Of a stretch of DNA of 64,000 nt, positions 11,501-23,177 are shown piece after piece (position 1 is the first letter of the stretch; every line of letters begins with the position of its first letter). The stretch comes from Apoderus coryli. Taxonomy: Eukaryota; Arthropoda; Insecta; Coleoptera; Attelabidae. A model generated the notes under the pieces. It saw only the letters and a program-made list of their open reading frames with translations. It did not search any database and was not told the origin of the DNA. Location: NCBI GenBank assembly GCA_911728435.2, contig OU452210.1, positions 5,208,001 through 5,272,000 on the forward strand, in the 5' to 3' direction. Position numbers and translations under genes: made by a program.

Positions 11501-12382
11501 TATTTGCACCACAATGCAAGCTAGCATTTTGTAAACCCGTAACTGAACCACTGATGATGAGGCCTGTGCCTACCATAACACCGTCATATAGTTGGATTGG
11601 TGACTCCTAGAGAGATTTATTGAATTTATTTCGGGGCGATTATACTTTTATTTCCCACATATATCTCCACTTAAATATGGACTACTTCTTTAAATTGAAT
11701 GAAGGCATTGTCTGCGGGTGAAAGTTTGGCGCGTGTTTTGTTCTGAGGGGTGGTATTGTTTGAAACTAATGCCGCAAACAGTAATGCTGAACGTTATCAT
11801 AAGATATTTTAGAATATTTTTCTTTTAAGCATTTATAAATTCAAAATTTATACTGTGCAGGATCCATAATTTTATGAATTATAAGTTCAAGATTAGTTTT
11901 ATTTATTTTTGTAAAACGCTGCCTTATTTTAAGCCTGTATGGTACCGACTGTGTTATCAGAATAAATACAGGTGTAAAATTATGCTGACCACATAGCACG
12001 GTACCGGCGACCCACACGAATGCCGTTGCCGGTAGCGCACACGGATGCCGGCAGCGCCTAAAAATTTAAATAATTTGTACATTATTTTTTTACTATCAAT
12101 AAAATGATATACCTGTTTTTCATATTGCAGACTACGGGAGAATATGTTTGTTTTGCTGCAGTAAGCAAATTAATAGCTGCTGCTACTACATATCCATATC
12201 AAGTTCTTCGAACTAGACTTCAAGACCAGCATCATAGCTACAAAGGTACCTGGGATTGCGTGAAAAAAACTTGGAAACATGAGAGAATTGGTGGATTCTA
12301 TAAAGGCTTAGCACCATACCTACTGCATGTGACCCCAAATATATGTCTAGTCATGCTTATTTATGAAAAATTTACTAGTTAA
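8533..12382 (+). CDS. SLC25A32: Mitochondrial folate/FAD carrier, SLC25A32 family, complete, 5 exons
   Basis: Exons are 8533-8755, 9237-9387, 10120-10381, 10455-10568 and 12131-12382 (1002 nt, 333 aa), all GT-AG, with an in-frame TAG just upstream of the ATG. The three carrier repeats show PLDLMK (65-70), PIWVVK (164-169) and PYQVLR (272-277). The W in place of the acidic residue in repeat 2, and PYQ in repeat 3, are marks of the folate/FAD subgroup rather than nucleotide carriers. Also diagnostic are [18 protein letters not shown] (exon 2) and [17 protein letters not shown] (exon 4). Expected place and role: inner mitochondrial membrane, import of folate and/or FAD. The N terminus (~45 residues, rich in S, N and Q) is longer than usual and unconserved. 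Candidate poly(A) signals are at 12696 and 12779. Confidence 0.93.
9662..9700 (-). ncRNA. Degenerate hammerhead motif in SLC25A32 intron 2
   Basis: Minus strand: GCCA, core CTAATGA, extra T, GGA/TCC helix II around a CATATGA loop, GAAA, CATGTC, TGGG. The core G5 is changed to A (CTAATGA for CTGATGA), which should abolish cleavage. Otherwise it is a clear relative of the motifs at 6103 and 46181. No inverted partner was found nearby. Confidence 0.6.
10844..11056 (-). other. Unidentified coding-like relic in SLC25A32 intron 4
   Basis: One minus-strand frame stays open for 71 codons between stops at 11057-11059 and 10844-10846. It has balanced composition unlike the AT-rich intron, with blocks such as [16 protein letters not shown] and [19 protein letters not shown] do not recognise the family. 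It is probably a fragment of a mobile element or captured gene; it lacks a credible start. Confidence 0.3.
11265..11307 (-). ncRNA. Hammerhead ribozyme motif in SLC25A32 intron 4
   Basis: Minus strand: AACCA (helix I), core CTGATGA, extra T, helix II GAGGC/GTCTT (5 pairs including two G-U) around CTGGT, GAAA, then TATGTA and TGGTT, which pairs with AACCA. The core is fully conserved; predicted cleavage is after GUA. It is the left tip of a palindromic element whose right tip is decayed. Confidence 0.68.
11265..11580. repeat. Second hammerhead-tipped palindrome, SLC25A32 intron 4
   Basis: 11297-11341 and ~11505-11560 are inverted repeats (CAGTTACGGGTTTACAAAAA and GCTAGCTAGCAT blocks against their complements). 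The right tip (11546-11573, plus strand) keeps ACCA-CTGATGA-T-GAGGC but has lost GAAA, so only the left ribozyme looks intact. The size and divergent layout repeat those of 6103-6440, although the sequences differ. Confidence 0.65.
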
Positions 12383-13083
12383 GTAGTTCAATTTCGTAAC
12401 CATTTAGAAAATTTTATTTCGTATCAGACATTGGGGTTGGATATTGTTAATATAGAAAAATATTTGATTTAAATGCAAATAAGTAAAAATCTAGGAATAA
12501 TTCAAAAGCAATTATTTGTATTTCGAATTGACTTAAGCTTATTTTTTTATGAAAACCCCAAGAGGGAATGTTTGTCGATTTAGGTTTTGTTTTAATCGTA
12601 AGTTTCTTCAATGGATCTGTGGGTTTAGAATGGTTCTTTTATAAATAATATAGATAGATATTAACTTCTGATATCGGTTGTAAAAATATCACCTTAATAA
12701 ATTATTTTTTTTAGAAATGTTATGTTTGTAATTTATTTTAAAATACTTTCATGTGATGTGACGTCAACTTGGAATATAAAATAAATGGATTAATTGATTA
12801 AATTAGTTTTATTGAATATCCTTCATTAGTAACTATCATTTTTTATTCTCGGATCAAAAAATATTTGATACATTAGTAGGAATTTCTATATCTACTTAAT
12901 CTAAAAAGGCACAGCAAGCGTACTTCAACGTACAGAGGTTATTTATATTAAACTTGTTATTCAATAAACTGTACAAAAGAAATCAGGGATAAAAGTTAAA
13001 ATATAATAATAGTATAAGTCTAAAAAGACAAAACAAATAATAAATGTATATGTATGGAGATTCCGATAGTCATTAAAAATATA
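12383..13083. other. Convergent 3' intergenic region
   Basis: SLC25A32 and hpo converge here. The stretch holds the SLC25A32 3' UTR and poly(A) signals, and is otherwise AT-rich without open frames of note. Confidence 0.5.
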
Positions 13084-13671
13084 CAGTGCGGTAGATTACA
13101 ATGACTTTTATTTTAGACAGCAAACTACCATAGGCAACTAAACTAATAGAAACCTGATCATCCTGTCAGCTTCTTCAGAGCAACTTTGCGTAGACGCGGC
13201 AAAACTGAAACTGTTTCAGTTTAACCGCGTGCACACAAAGTTGATTTGGAGAAGCTGACAGGATACCAATTTAAATTTCAAATCAATAAGCACTGTTTTC
13301 GAATGTAACATTGATTTTTCGACTGTTCTTAAAAACTGCTGGCTTAAGTTATTAAATAATACGGCCAGCTTAATCACGCTCTAAATTTTATTAAGGAAAC
13401 TGTTAAGGTACAGATCGAAACATTTAGTCAGCTTTGCCATTAAATTATTTTTCATTTAATTTTTAATGCAGTCGGCATTTTAATTTTCACTTTTGTTACA
13501 AAATCATACTAATATACCTAAACAGATTCAGTTGTTTAGTAGTAGTAGTAGTAAATTAAAATATAGTTGTTAAATGAGAGACGTTATTTTGTTGCCTTGA
13601 TTAAAGAATCAATTTACATCAAATAAAATACGCCTACAATCAACATTATCTACAAGTTCGCGACCGCACTG
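13084..13671. mobile_element. Tc1/mariner-type MITE with internal long hairpin
   Basis: CAGTGCGGT at 13084-13092 is matched by ACCGCACTG at 13663-13671, with TA on both outer sides (13082-13083, 13672-13673). Inside, 13161-13263 folds on itself: the CCTGTCAGCTTCT block and an ACTTTGYG block recur inverted on the right. There is no transposase. It lies between the convergent SLC25A32 and hpo genes, so it may fall within the hpo 3' UTR. Confidence 0.75.
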
Positions 13672-13982
13672 TATATTAGGACCTAACATAGAAAATAATC
13701 CAAATCAGATCTTAGTGTTGGGAGTATCATCTTTTTAATTTAAATACTTATTACTCCAACGAAGAGTGAATTGGTTGTAAGTACAAACGATAGGAACAAC
13801 AATTTATGTTGTTTTATGGTGACTCAAAAAGTATAATTATAAATTATTTCGGATTTGTGCAGATTCAATTTTCTATTGTCTTTAATATCTGTGTAAGTAT
13901 GGAATGACTAGGTACCTATATCTTATATCGGAAAAATTTTGGCTAAATAGGTACTTTTTGAGCACGCCAAATCTGAAGACAC

Positions 13983-16900
13983 TTAAAAATTTTGCGATCT
14001 CTTTCTTTTCGTATCCATTGCATCTAATATGGGTTGTCTCTTTGATTGATACTTTTTTCTAAGTTCGTCTATTTCTCTCTCCATATCTAAATCAAGTGTT
14101 TCTATTTTTTGTTGCAATTCTTCATAACTTAGTTGATTTAGCTATAACATTATAGTGTAATTATCAAATAAAAAAGGTAGTAATCAAATGTACATACAAA
14201 TTCAAAGTCACCATCAGAAAATGGACTTCTATACTGTTTATCTTGTGGTTGAGCTGGGTTTACTTGAGGTTGATTGCAAGTTTGTTCCTGACTATCTACA
14301 GGACATTCCTTTTTGTCATTTGGGCTGATTTGTCCATTTCCTTGCTTTATCTATAATATGAAATTAATTCATACGTTTTTAGTAAACGAAAATCTAAAGT
14401 GTTAATTTACAATAGGTTTCACACTAGTTCTGTGTAATTAATTTATTTTTACGTTGTTCGATTCCTAAATTTATTTAGTTTAGAAAAGAATTTCAACAAA
14501 GTCAAATTTCTCTTACACAATGAAATAAATTTAAATACCTACAAAACGTAGAACATTAAAAAATTAAACATATCAGACACAAGGAAGTATAGACAGGGTT
14601 ATTCAAGTTATTCGATTAAGCTTTTGAATTTTTAAAAAGCATTCCTTGTTGTATAGTCACATATGCGAGCTACAATTGAAAAATATTCTTAACTTTATAC
14701 ATGGTGTATCAAAAATTCGAAACGTATTAATATTTTTTTTAATGGAATACACGCCTTATTATTTTCTAAGGACACATTCTTTATTTGCCATAAAATGTCA
14801 CATACAACTGTGAGGCATTGTGTGTTGATATGTGATTTCTGATTGGTTATATTTTGTGTTTAAAATTATACATACCTCTTCATTGTCTTTTTTGTCAAAA
14901 TGATCTAAAAACATCGGCCTGTACTTTTTATTACAATTATCAGAATCCGTGTCATGTCCTAAAAACAGTAAAAATTCATTATTTGTTGAAGTAATAATTG
15001 AATAATTCAATGTACTTTTCATTGTCTGTTCATCGTCTTCACCATCGTCATTATTGATCACCATAGTCCCTAATTCAGACTGTAACTCCACTAAAGTACC
15101 ACTTGGAGAAGTTGGTACTAACGTACCACCTTTTTCAGGTACTAAAGTTCCTTCATCAGCACACTGAACCATAGTATGATTCATTCCAACATCATCGTCC
15201 TAAAATATAAAGCGTAAACTGTGATTAGAATAATTAGTTTAAATGAATGAATAAAAAACGCCTGTTAAGGAGCACATCGATCTCAAGAAACTTATTAAAA
15301 AAATCGGTTGTGTCACACCAAACCTTTTCCGACAAGATATAAAATAATGTTAAATATATGAACTGCGTATAATTTTAATAATAGTTATGATTATAATTAT
15401 TTTTATTATTTCCAATAAACTAACCTAACAAATTTCTGAAGTGTTGGGCCAAAAGCGAGCACCAGAGATATTGGGAACATATTCCTAAGCAGGAACATGG
15501 TAAGAAATTCATATTAATAGCTTACCATGTGATATGTGAGTGTGCAGCCTTACAGCGAAGGCGACACGCTATTTTTGGGCATGCGCTGATTGCGCCAGCA
15601 GATATTGACACCCAACACATAACTGAACTCCACAAGTTAGTGGAGGGTACCGGGTTGTTGGATAGGGTGCCATAAAATACGGGGACTTTTCACAATAAGC
15701 CCATCAGGTCGCAGTGAATCAGACACCTCCAAATTTTTCTAAGTCTCATCTTAATTGACATAAGATTAGCCAACTGTGTTCTAAATTGATCAATTTTAGT
15801 ACGATACCTAATTTGCATAAAATGTCTCTTTTGCTTCTTAGTTTCAGTATGATAATTATTATGTAAACTCTCGACGATTCTCAGTATCATCAAATTAACA
15901 GGTTATTATTTTCTGTAAGCAGTAACGTGAAAGCATGGTTCAGAAAAAAAAATATCATCTCCTGTACAGCCAATATAACATACATCAAATGGTATCTTGT
16001 GTCAGTGGTATTTTATGCATGCAGTTTAAGATTTTTCAAAAAAATATTATACACGAAATTTGCTGTTGAGCTGCTTGCGTTATAACATGGTTTTCGAGGG
16101 TGGACACAGAACTGTTTTCAACACGAAAACATGTTGCTTTTTTCCATAGCGATATAAACTAAACCAGAATATAAATGAAAAACCGCCATCCGAATAAAAT
16201 AGCAAAGAAAGAGGCTTTGAAACTAGTATTTACTTTCCAAACAGATAAATGACTGGCGGCGAATATATTAACGGTATCAGTGGATATTTAAACTCTCCAC
16301 AAGTACCCTCTTCTCGTCAACAACGGTTTTTTTTTAATGATATATTAGTCAAACATGTTAATTAGATTTTGAGTAAAACTTACCGAATCGCCTGCTATAT
16401 TTTGCTTGAGACCCTGTACATTTGCACACGAATTTATGTTTTTATAAGTCTGATTTTCTCTAATTTCTCGAGCTTCTTGTATCATATTACTTAATATGTT
16501 TGAAGATTTAGCATTACCTTAAAAAAATTATTATTATTATTGACCATTTGAATCTCCAGTTATTCATTAAATCAGTAATGTAATAGTCGTCGAACTTTAG
16601 ATACGCCTTACATGCCAAACTCGAATTTAATATGCAACGCAGTTCTGTCACTCCTCTCTTTCATACTCGCAACACCACTCTAACGTGCTTTTTATAGGTG
16701 ATAAAATACAGATACGATGCTAAAAGGCTTGCGAGTCACCATTTTATGGTGCTTCTCCGCCAAATTTTCGACCTTAGCTTATATGAACGTTCCTATTCAT
16801 CTTGTATATGGTGAACGTATAATTGTTTACAAATGCTTTACAAAAATTTTCGCCGGGAATAAGCTTCGGACCGGCGATAATGCGAGTAAAAGTAGCTGAC

Positions 16901-19900
16901 AGAAGAGTCATCGCTGAAATTTCTTTATAGCATTCATTGGTATACTTCCAACAATTGCAACAGTTTCTGGTTCAATGATGAAACAACTGCTTGGAGACAT
17001 CTTAGTATTGTAGTGTAATTTGTGGCTATTCAACATACTGTTTGCGGTTTGAGTGGTATGACGTACAATACAAATCTACCTTATATTGGAGGTCGGCATT
17101 AAACATTCTTTCAAAAATTATTGAAGAATCTGGAGGACTTAGGAGTTTGCATAATTCTAAATATAAATTATAGTTCAAAGATTTTTTAACGAGGGCTTAT
17201 AAAAATAATCTGAGAACGCGGACGCAACCTCTCTCGGGGCATCAATTCTTAGTTATTTGGATCTTCTGGATTTCATTTTTGATCATGAACCTCAATTCCT
17301 AAAAAATGTGAAAACATTGCAGATTGCTAGAAAACTTCGGGTTTAAAAAAAATTCAATAATTTTTTTAACATATTATTTAGTTTAGTCACACAAAAAATA
17401 ATTTTGTATATTTATTTTCGTTTCTCTATTCTCCATTCTGTGAAGTGGGTGCGCCTCCTCATAGTTTCTGAGTAATTTTTATTTTTGTGATTTTCATAAA
17501 AAAACTTGATTTTTGTCACAAGAAAGAATATTGCAAAAATTCCAGGGATATTTTTGATGATTTTTTTAGAACCAAGTAGCAGGATTGTTGGTCTTTCATT
17601 TCCAGTATGTTCGTAAAAATTTTACAGTGACATTACAGCGTAACGCAAATTCTTTTGTAAGTACGGGCCTGCCTACTCCTTGCAATTGACAGACTACGAA
17701 TGTTGCACAGCACACGCCCTAAGATGTTCTCGTTGTTTACATTTCAGCGACGTAAATTTGCCATTTATCTAAAGGTAAGATATCAATGGTGGGACCCAAA
17801 GAGAGACAATCATCCTGATAATCGAGTTTTCATTCGCATACTCAATGCGTACCTCCAAGGCTATACTCATGGACAACCACACCGAGAAGGAAGACTCCAA
17901 GTACTTTTCAAAATTGCACAAGATCGCACACGGTGTATACGTCGGATGTGATTTAATACGGGCATACCCAGTGCCACAGTTGCACGATATTTATCCAGCG
18001 TGTACAAGCTCTTTTAGCACAAGACTATCCACAATTTAATATTTTTTAGAGAAATGCTTAGAAGAATCAGAGCTGATCTAAATGTTTTTATTTCGATTTT
18101 GTAGACGAATCAATGAAACTTCAGGCGCACAGGAATATTTACTATACGCAATTAACACTATTTGGCAGTAGCAACCCCACACTAAGAAACGATCGCTTTA
18201 AACACCAATTTGGTATTAATTTGAGCTGGTATAAATGGAACATTAATGGGCCCATTTGAGCTACCGGGAAGATTAGACGGGCAACACTTTTTAAGATTTT
18301 TAAATTTAAAAAATCATTAAAAATGTCATTGGGTTTTTGCAATATTCTTTTTGAGAGAAAAATCCAGTTTTTATGTAAAAATCACAAAAATAAAAATTAA
18401 GTCAAAAACGGTGAAGAGTCGAACCCTATGTTGAACTTATGACCTCTTGTATCACCTCCTTTAGTTTGGACCATGAGCATTATGAGACACCCTGTATAAA
18501 AATAATAATAAATTTACCAAAAACCGTATTTATATTTACCTATAAATTCGTGATTTATAAGATCGGATGCTGTGGCACGTTCTTCCGGATTTTTAACAAG
18601 ACAAACACTAACAAAATCTATAAATTCTGGACTCCATTTATCAGGTTCCCGAAATGATGGCGGTGGCTTTGTTGGTATCATAAAAATTGCTCTCATTGGA
18701 TGTATATCACCATATGGTGGTTTACCCTCCGCCATTTCTAATGCCGTTATACCTAGGCTCCAAATGTCGGCAACACAGTCATAACCTATTTCTTGGATAA
18801 CTTCTGGAGCCATCCAGAATGGAGTCCCTAAAATATTTACGTTACCAAATACAGTATCAGTCAGTATTACCTGAAAATGTGTCATTCGTTTACGGAAATC
18901 ACGTAAAGGACAAAATGTTAAATACCACAGTTTTTTTAAGCCACGGTCACTCAGAGGATTGCCAACCTAGGCGGCTGATTTAAATTAACAATACAGAACT
19001 CTTCAGAAAGAGAAACCTTCTCAAGCTCAGCTATCGGAACATCCAAAAGGTCTTTTACAAAATTTATAATAAATTCTCTGAATGCACACAATATCTTCAA
19101 CTTCACTTCAATATCTTCAACTGATGCTTTTAAAAGCAGCAGCCCGTCCGTATTTGTTTTGACACAGTACCATGCAGAGATATAGAGGAGGGGAGAATGA
19201 GCTTTGACCTAATGTGCATCTTTATTTATTTATTTATTTTTGTTTGAATGAAACCACGTCAACTCCACAATGAAACCACGTCTACTCCACAAAAAAAAAT
19301 CTTTTTGTGGAGTAGACGTGGTTTCATTCAAACAGTAACATTCACTCCTCGATAATGGATTACTTCAGAAGATTATTTATTTTTATTTATTGTCATTACA
19401 TGACATTACCAAAAAAGGTTTACACAAGTCATATTAAATATTAAAATATTACAGTACACAACATAAAAACATACATACAGAAATGTATATAACTTAATGA
19501 AAACAGAAAGTCAGTGCTGAGGAATTCATCAATGGAGTAAAAAGCCCTGTCAATTAAGTAGTTTTTCAATCTATTTTTGAACACTGCAAGGCTCAGTGTT
19601 TTCAAACTATCTGGCAAATGATTATAGCATGTGGGACCATAATAATTCACAGAATTTCTGCTTCTACCCAACCTCATATATTCAGGAAGAATGTCATTTT
19701 TGTTTCTGGTATTGTGGTTGTGAACTTCATCATGCCTTATGTACAGATTGTAATTATTTTTCACATACATAATTGAATTGTAGATATAGAGACACGGGAG
19801 TGTAATTATTTTACATTCTTTAAATTTAGGTCTGACATCCTCTCTAAACTTTAAATCTGTCATTATTGGCACAACTCGTCTTTGGATTGCGAATACCCGA

Positions 19901-22900
19901 CTAGCATGACAAGAGTGTCCCCAAATTGACAAAGCATATGAAGCCACACTGTGAAAAAGGCCATAATATGCTGATTTCAAAACATTAAAAGAGACTTCAC
20001 CCTTCAAGCTTCGCAACATGAACACAACCTTAGACAACTTGGCAATGGTAACCTCGACATGATCCGCCCAGGTTAGCTTTTGGTCCAAAGTGACACCCAA
20101 AAACTTTACCAGACCATCAGAAACAGCAACATCCGTCTCACGTAATGTAAATATTTTAGTAGCTGTTTTATTGGCATTCATACAGAGTTTGTTAGCTGCA
20201 AACCAGTCCGCAGCCCTCGACTGTGAATTAATCATACTTGAGGCCAGAACATCACTCGACAGTTCAACATCGACAATAGTTGAATCGTCTGCAAACAATG
20301 TCAGGTCAGAGCATGGCAGATGTAGCGGTAAATCATTAATGAAAATCAAAAACAATAGAGGTCCGAGCACCGAGCCCTGTGGGACTCCACAAGAGCTCAA
20401 CAAGGCCTGAGAAGACTTTGACTCAAACATCGTTACGAGATAGGAACTCAGCAAACGAATCGAATTCGCACTCATACCGTATTGCTCCAGTTTACCCAAC
20501 AAGATATCGTGTGAAACGCAATCAAACGCCTTTGTTAAATCAAGAAAAGAAGCCCCCACAACCCACAAGCCTTCTACTCTCAAAAGCGGTTATAACGCTA
20601 TTTATAAAGTTTTCTATAGCTGAAACGGTGTTAAGTTTCGTTCTAAATCCAAATTGTTTCGGAGAAAATAAATTATTTCTTTCAAAATAGTTGGCTAATT
20701 GTTTAAAGAGTATCTTTTCAAAAATTTTTCCTAGAACAGGCACTATAGAAATAGGGCGATAGTTGTTCAATTCATCTGGAGATCTTTTTTTGAATAACGG
20801 TATAATTTTGCTAAATTTCAGACAACTCGGAAACATACCGGATGAGATCGCCAAATTAATCAATATTGTCAATGGTATAATTATTATATCCTTAATATAT
20901 TTAAAGATTACGATATTCAAATCAAAAATGTCTTTCGAGCTTTTATTTTTAAAAGAGTTTATTATATCTCTCATCTCAATAAAAGATATTTCATAAAACT
21001 CAAAATTGCCAGGAATGTCAATAGACAACAAATCCAGTGGTCTGATATTTGCGGATAAGTCATGGGTTAAAGTTTCCGCAATACTGGTAAAATATGTATT
21101 GAAATCATCAGCAGTAAGATTTGTTAATGATTGTCTATCTATTCCTTTTATGGTTGATAATATCCCATGTAGCCCTAGCAATATTAGAACCATCTGCAAT
21201 ATACGTATCGTTCGCATTTTTTTTGTCATTTTAATACGATATCTATACGAGTTACGATAAGAGCTTATTTCCCATTGACGCTAAGGGGGCTCTCATTTTG
21301 AACATTTGATTGTCAGTTGTCAACGTCAACCGTGTGCGGTGCATTGTTGGTCGTTCTTTGTTTAGTGGTGTAGTTTGTAGGCCAGTTTTCATTGTTATTT
21401 TGCTTTTTCGCATTTTTTGTGTAAAAAAACTATTTTTTGAGTCGATATAAACTTGTTTCTTTTTTGACATCACGTCTGCATTAAATTTCATTGTATATAT
21501 TTCATATTAATAGACTGATTGACTAATTTTAAGAACAATATGTATAACTATAGGTAATACCTACAATGTTTTTATACTTTTTATATTCTAACATAGTAAA
21601 AGTTCATAGTCTTCTTCGCACTTATCAAAAATCTTGGTGGTTAATAAAGTAAAGTTACCATCACTAATAAAGTAACAACCAGCATTACATGACGACCCTG
21701 CCAGTGGAAACAAGGAATAATGTTTATAGGGCATTACACTAATATTTGTTTACCGTTTATTACTAAAAATAAGCTGTTCAACGAATAAATAGCGACCCCC
21801 AAAAGTTTTTTTAGTTCCCAAATATCTATATTATTTTGGAACAGGCACCTATAATAAGATTTTTCCTAGAAACACCTACATTTTTCTCTTAAATAGCGGA
21901 ACACAAACAATTATGTTTTAAAATTTTGTTTTGTTATAGCAAAGTACTTATGTACGTACACATCTTTTGCATTCATATTTCCAAATAAAATTTTGATTTT
22001 GTAGTGACAACCATAATATAACCAATGGCCTCTCCCTCTCATTGAAAGGCCTCCATGAATTTATGATAAATATAACTATTACATTTACATGTTTGTGTTA
22101 AGAATTATACGTTTATCAAAACGAGCATAATTTGAATGTTTTATCTTTAAGATTCGAATTCCGCGCAATCCCAATGTTCAAAATGGCAGCTCCCTACATT
22201 AAGAAGTCCGCGCATTCTGTTTTTATTATATTATAAGTTTTTATTCATTGAAATGATAAGAAACTTTATAGGTATTTTCGATTCTCTATGCATGTTTAAA
22301 ATAATTATTCGGAGTAAACGACGAACTCAACTATGTTTAGGGCCATTTAGTTTGTTTGAGGTCCTTTTCCAATTCCTCAGGGTCGTGTTATTGACGTTAG
22401 GTTGGAATGTTAATTGAAGACACCAACTCCAAAGAAATCCAACATAAAAACTAATTTTGATAAACAATTTAATGCATGACCTGATACCATCACCTTGGGA
22501 ATAAGCTAATTTTACCGAAAATCCAAATATCGCATTTCGAATCCCTATTTCGATTCTGGATGTAAAATATTTCCATCTCATTGACTTGGAAGGAAAATTA
22601 AGATTACTCCATAACTTTAGTAAAAAAAAAAATATTTCATACCTATAACTGTATTTCTTTTTGCCATTGTATCCGTCAACTGTCCTGCCACCCCAAAATC
22701 CGCTAATTTGGCATAACCCTCAGAGTTCAGTAATATATTTCCAGCTTTAATATCTCTATGTATCTTTCTTCGTAAATGTAAATATTCTAAACCTTTTAAT
22801 GTATCAGCTAAAATGGTTGCTATTTCATCTTCTGTTAAAGTCTTTTTACGTAGTCTCATTATATCAGATACTGACCCAGCTCCACAATATTCCATAACAA

Positions 22901-23177
22901 TCCACAAATCGGTGTTCTTAAAATAACTTCCATAATATTTTACAACATAAGGACTGTCACACTGTTGCATTATTGAAATTTCTTTTATAATTTCTTGAAG
23001 ATCAGTATCTACAGGTACTTGTTTAATTGCTAAAACCTGTCCAGATTCTTTGTGAAGAGCCTTGTAGACACTTCCGTAAGATCCTTCTCCTAATTTACAT
23101 ATTATATCAAAAACTTCTTCAGGTTGGCGAGTCAAACTCTCCTCTGATAACTTTTTTAATTCACTGAAAGAGAACAT
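13983..23177 (-). CDS. hpo: Hippo/MST Ser/Thr kinase, complete, 7 exons
   Basis: Exons (minus strand) are 23177-22643, 18827-18540, 16517-16384, 15199-15016, 14958-14876, 14350-14198 and 14141-13983 (1536 nt, 511 aa). Kinase domain ~25-275: GEGSYGSV loop, Lys52 in AIK, HRDIKAGN (140-147), DFG (160-162), activation-loop Thr180 in KRNTVIGTPFW and the APE motif. The middle exons carry the acidic, Thr-rich linker (GTLVP..., GTMVIN, YRPMFLDHFDKK) known from Hpo/MST. The last exon is the SARAH coiled coil (YEELQQKIETLDLDMEREID...), which binds Sav/RASSF partners. Role: core kinase of the Hippo growth-control pathway, phosphorylating Warts/LATS. The ATG at 23175-23177 is preferred over an upstream in-frame GTG; a TAG at 23199-23201 closes the frame. 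Intron 4 is only 57 nt (14959-15015); introns 1-3 are filled with transposons. Confidence 0.93.
15443..15676 (+). mobile_element. LINE ORF2 C-terminal fragment, antisense in hpo intron 3
   Basis: A single open plus-strand frame reads CWAKSEHQRYWEHIPKQEHG, then HVICECAALQRRR, and ends ...VEGTGLLDRVP with TAA. The CEC...H pattern and the KLVEGTGLL ending are characteristic of the C-terminal region behind RNase H in I/jockey-group LINEs. Upstream domains are absent. Its first part matches 34697-34740, so the same family is present twice. Confidence 0.75.
16518..17699. other. hpo intron 2, left part, unassigned
   Basis: AT-rich intron sequence without a supported feature. A short open frame at 16717-16899 has no recognisable similarity. 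Confidence 0.4.
17700..18320 (+). mobile_element. Decayed Tc1/mariner-superfamily (DDE_3) transposase in hpo intron 2
   Basis: An N-terminal piece near 17764-17870 (RDNHPDNRVFIRI) resembles the helix-turn-helix linker of insect IS630-type transposases (...RRHPDHRTFLRI). A later piece near 18230-18310 (NGTLMGPFELPGRLDG in one frame) resembles the GxxxGPFFxxxxLTG segment before the second catalytic Asp. Frames are broken and the catalytic core is missing. An outer CACCCTGTATA end lies at 18489-18499. It is antisense to hpo. Confidence 0.5.
19271..19326. repeat. Perfect 25-bp hairpin in hpo intron 1
   Basis: Bases 19271-19295 are exactly complementary to 19302-19326 with a 6-nt loop. An overlapping partial copy of the left arm (19243-19259) could pair with 19316-19332 instead. 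The hpo intron 1 transcript would carry this stem. Flanking 19164-19215 resembles the repeat at the start of the window. Confidence 0.85.
19370..21240 (-). mobile_element. LINE (5'-truncated) with RT domain in hpo intron 1
   Basis: Two minus-strand frames, 21229-20540 and 20583-19441, join by a frameshift near 20560-20583. The first holds the linker and RT start (NNYRPISIVPVLGKIFEKIL, FSPKQFGFR). The second holds [30 protein letters not shown], the catalytic FADD, and a tail with NYYGPTCYNHLPDSLKTL and KNYLIDRAFYSIDEF. Endonuclease is missing. The RT catalytic residues are intact, so inactivation is by 5' truncation and frameshift. It is inserted in the sense orientation relative to hpo. It belongs to the jockey/CR1/L2 assemblage; the exact clade is undecided. 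Confidence 0.88.
21241..22642. other. hpo intron 1, 5' part, unassigned
   Basis: AT-rich with small open frames only. No family is recognised. The minus-strand frame at 21252-21491 may be remaining 5' sequence of the adjacent LINE, but nothing diagnostic is visible. Confidence 0.35.
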
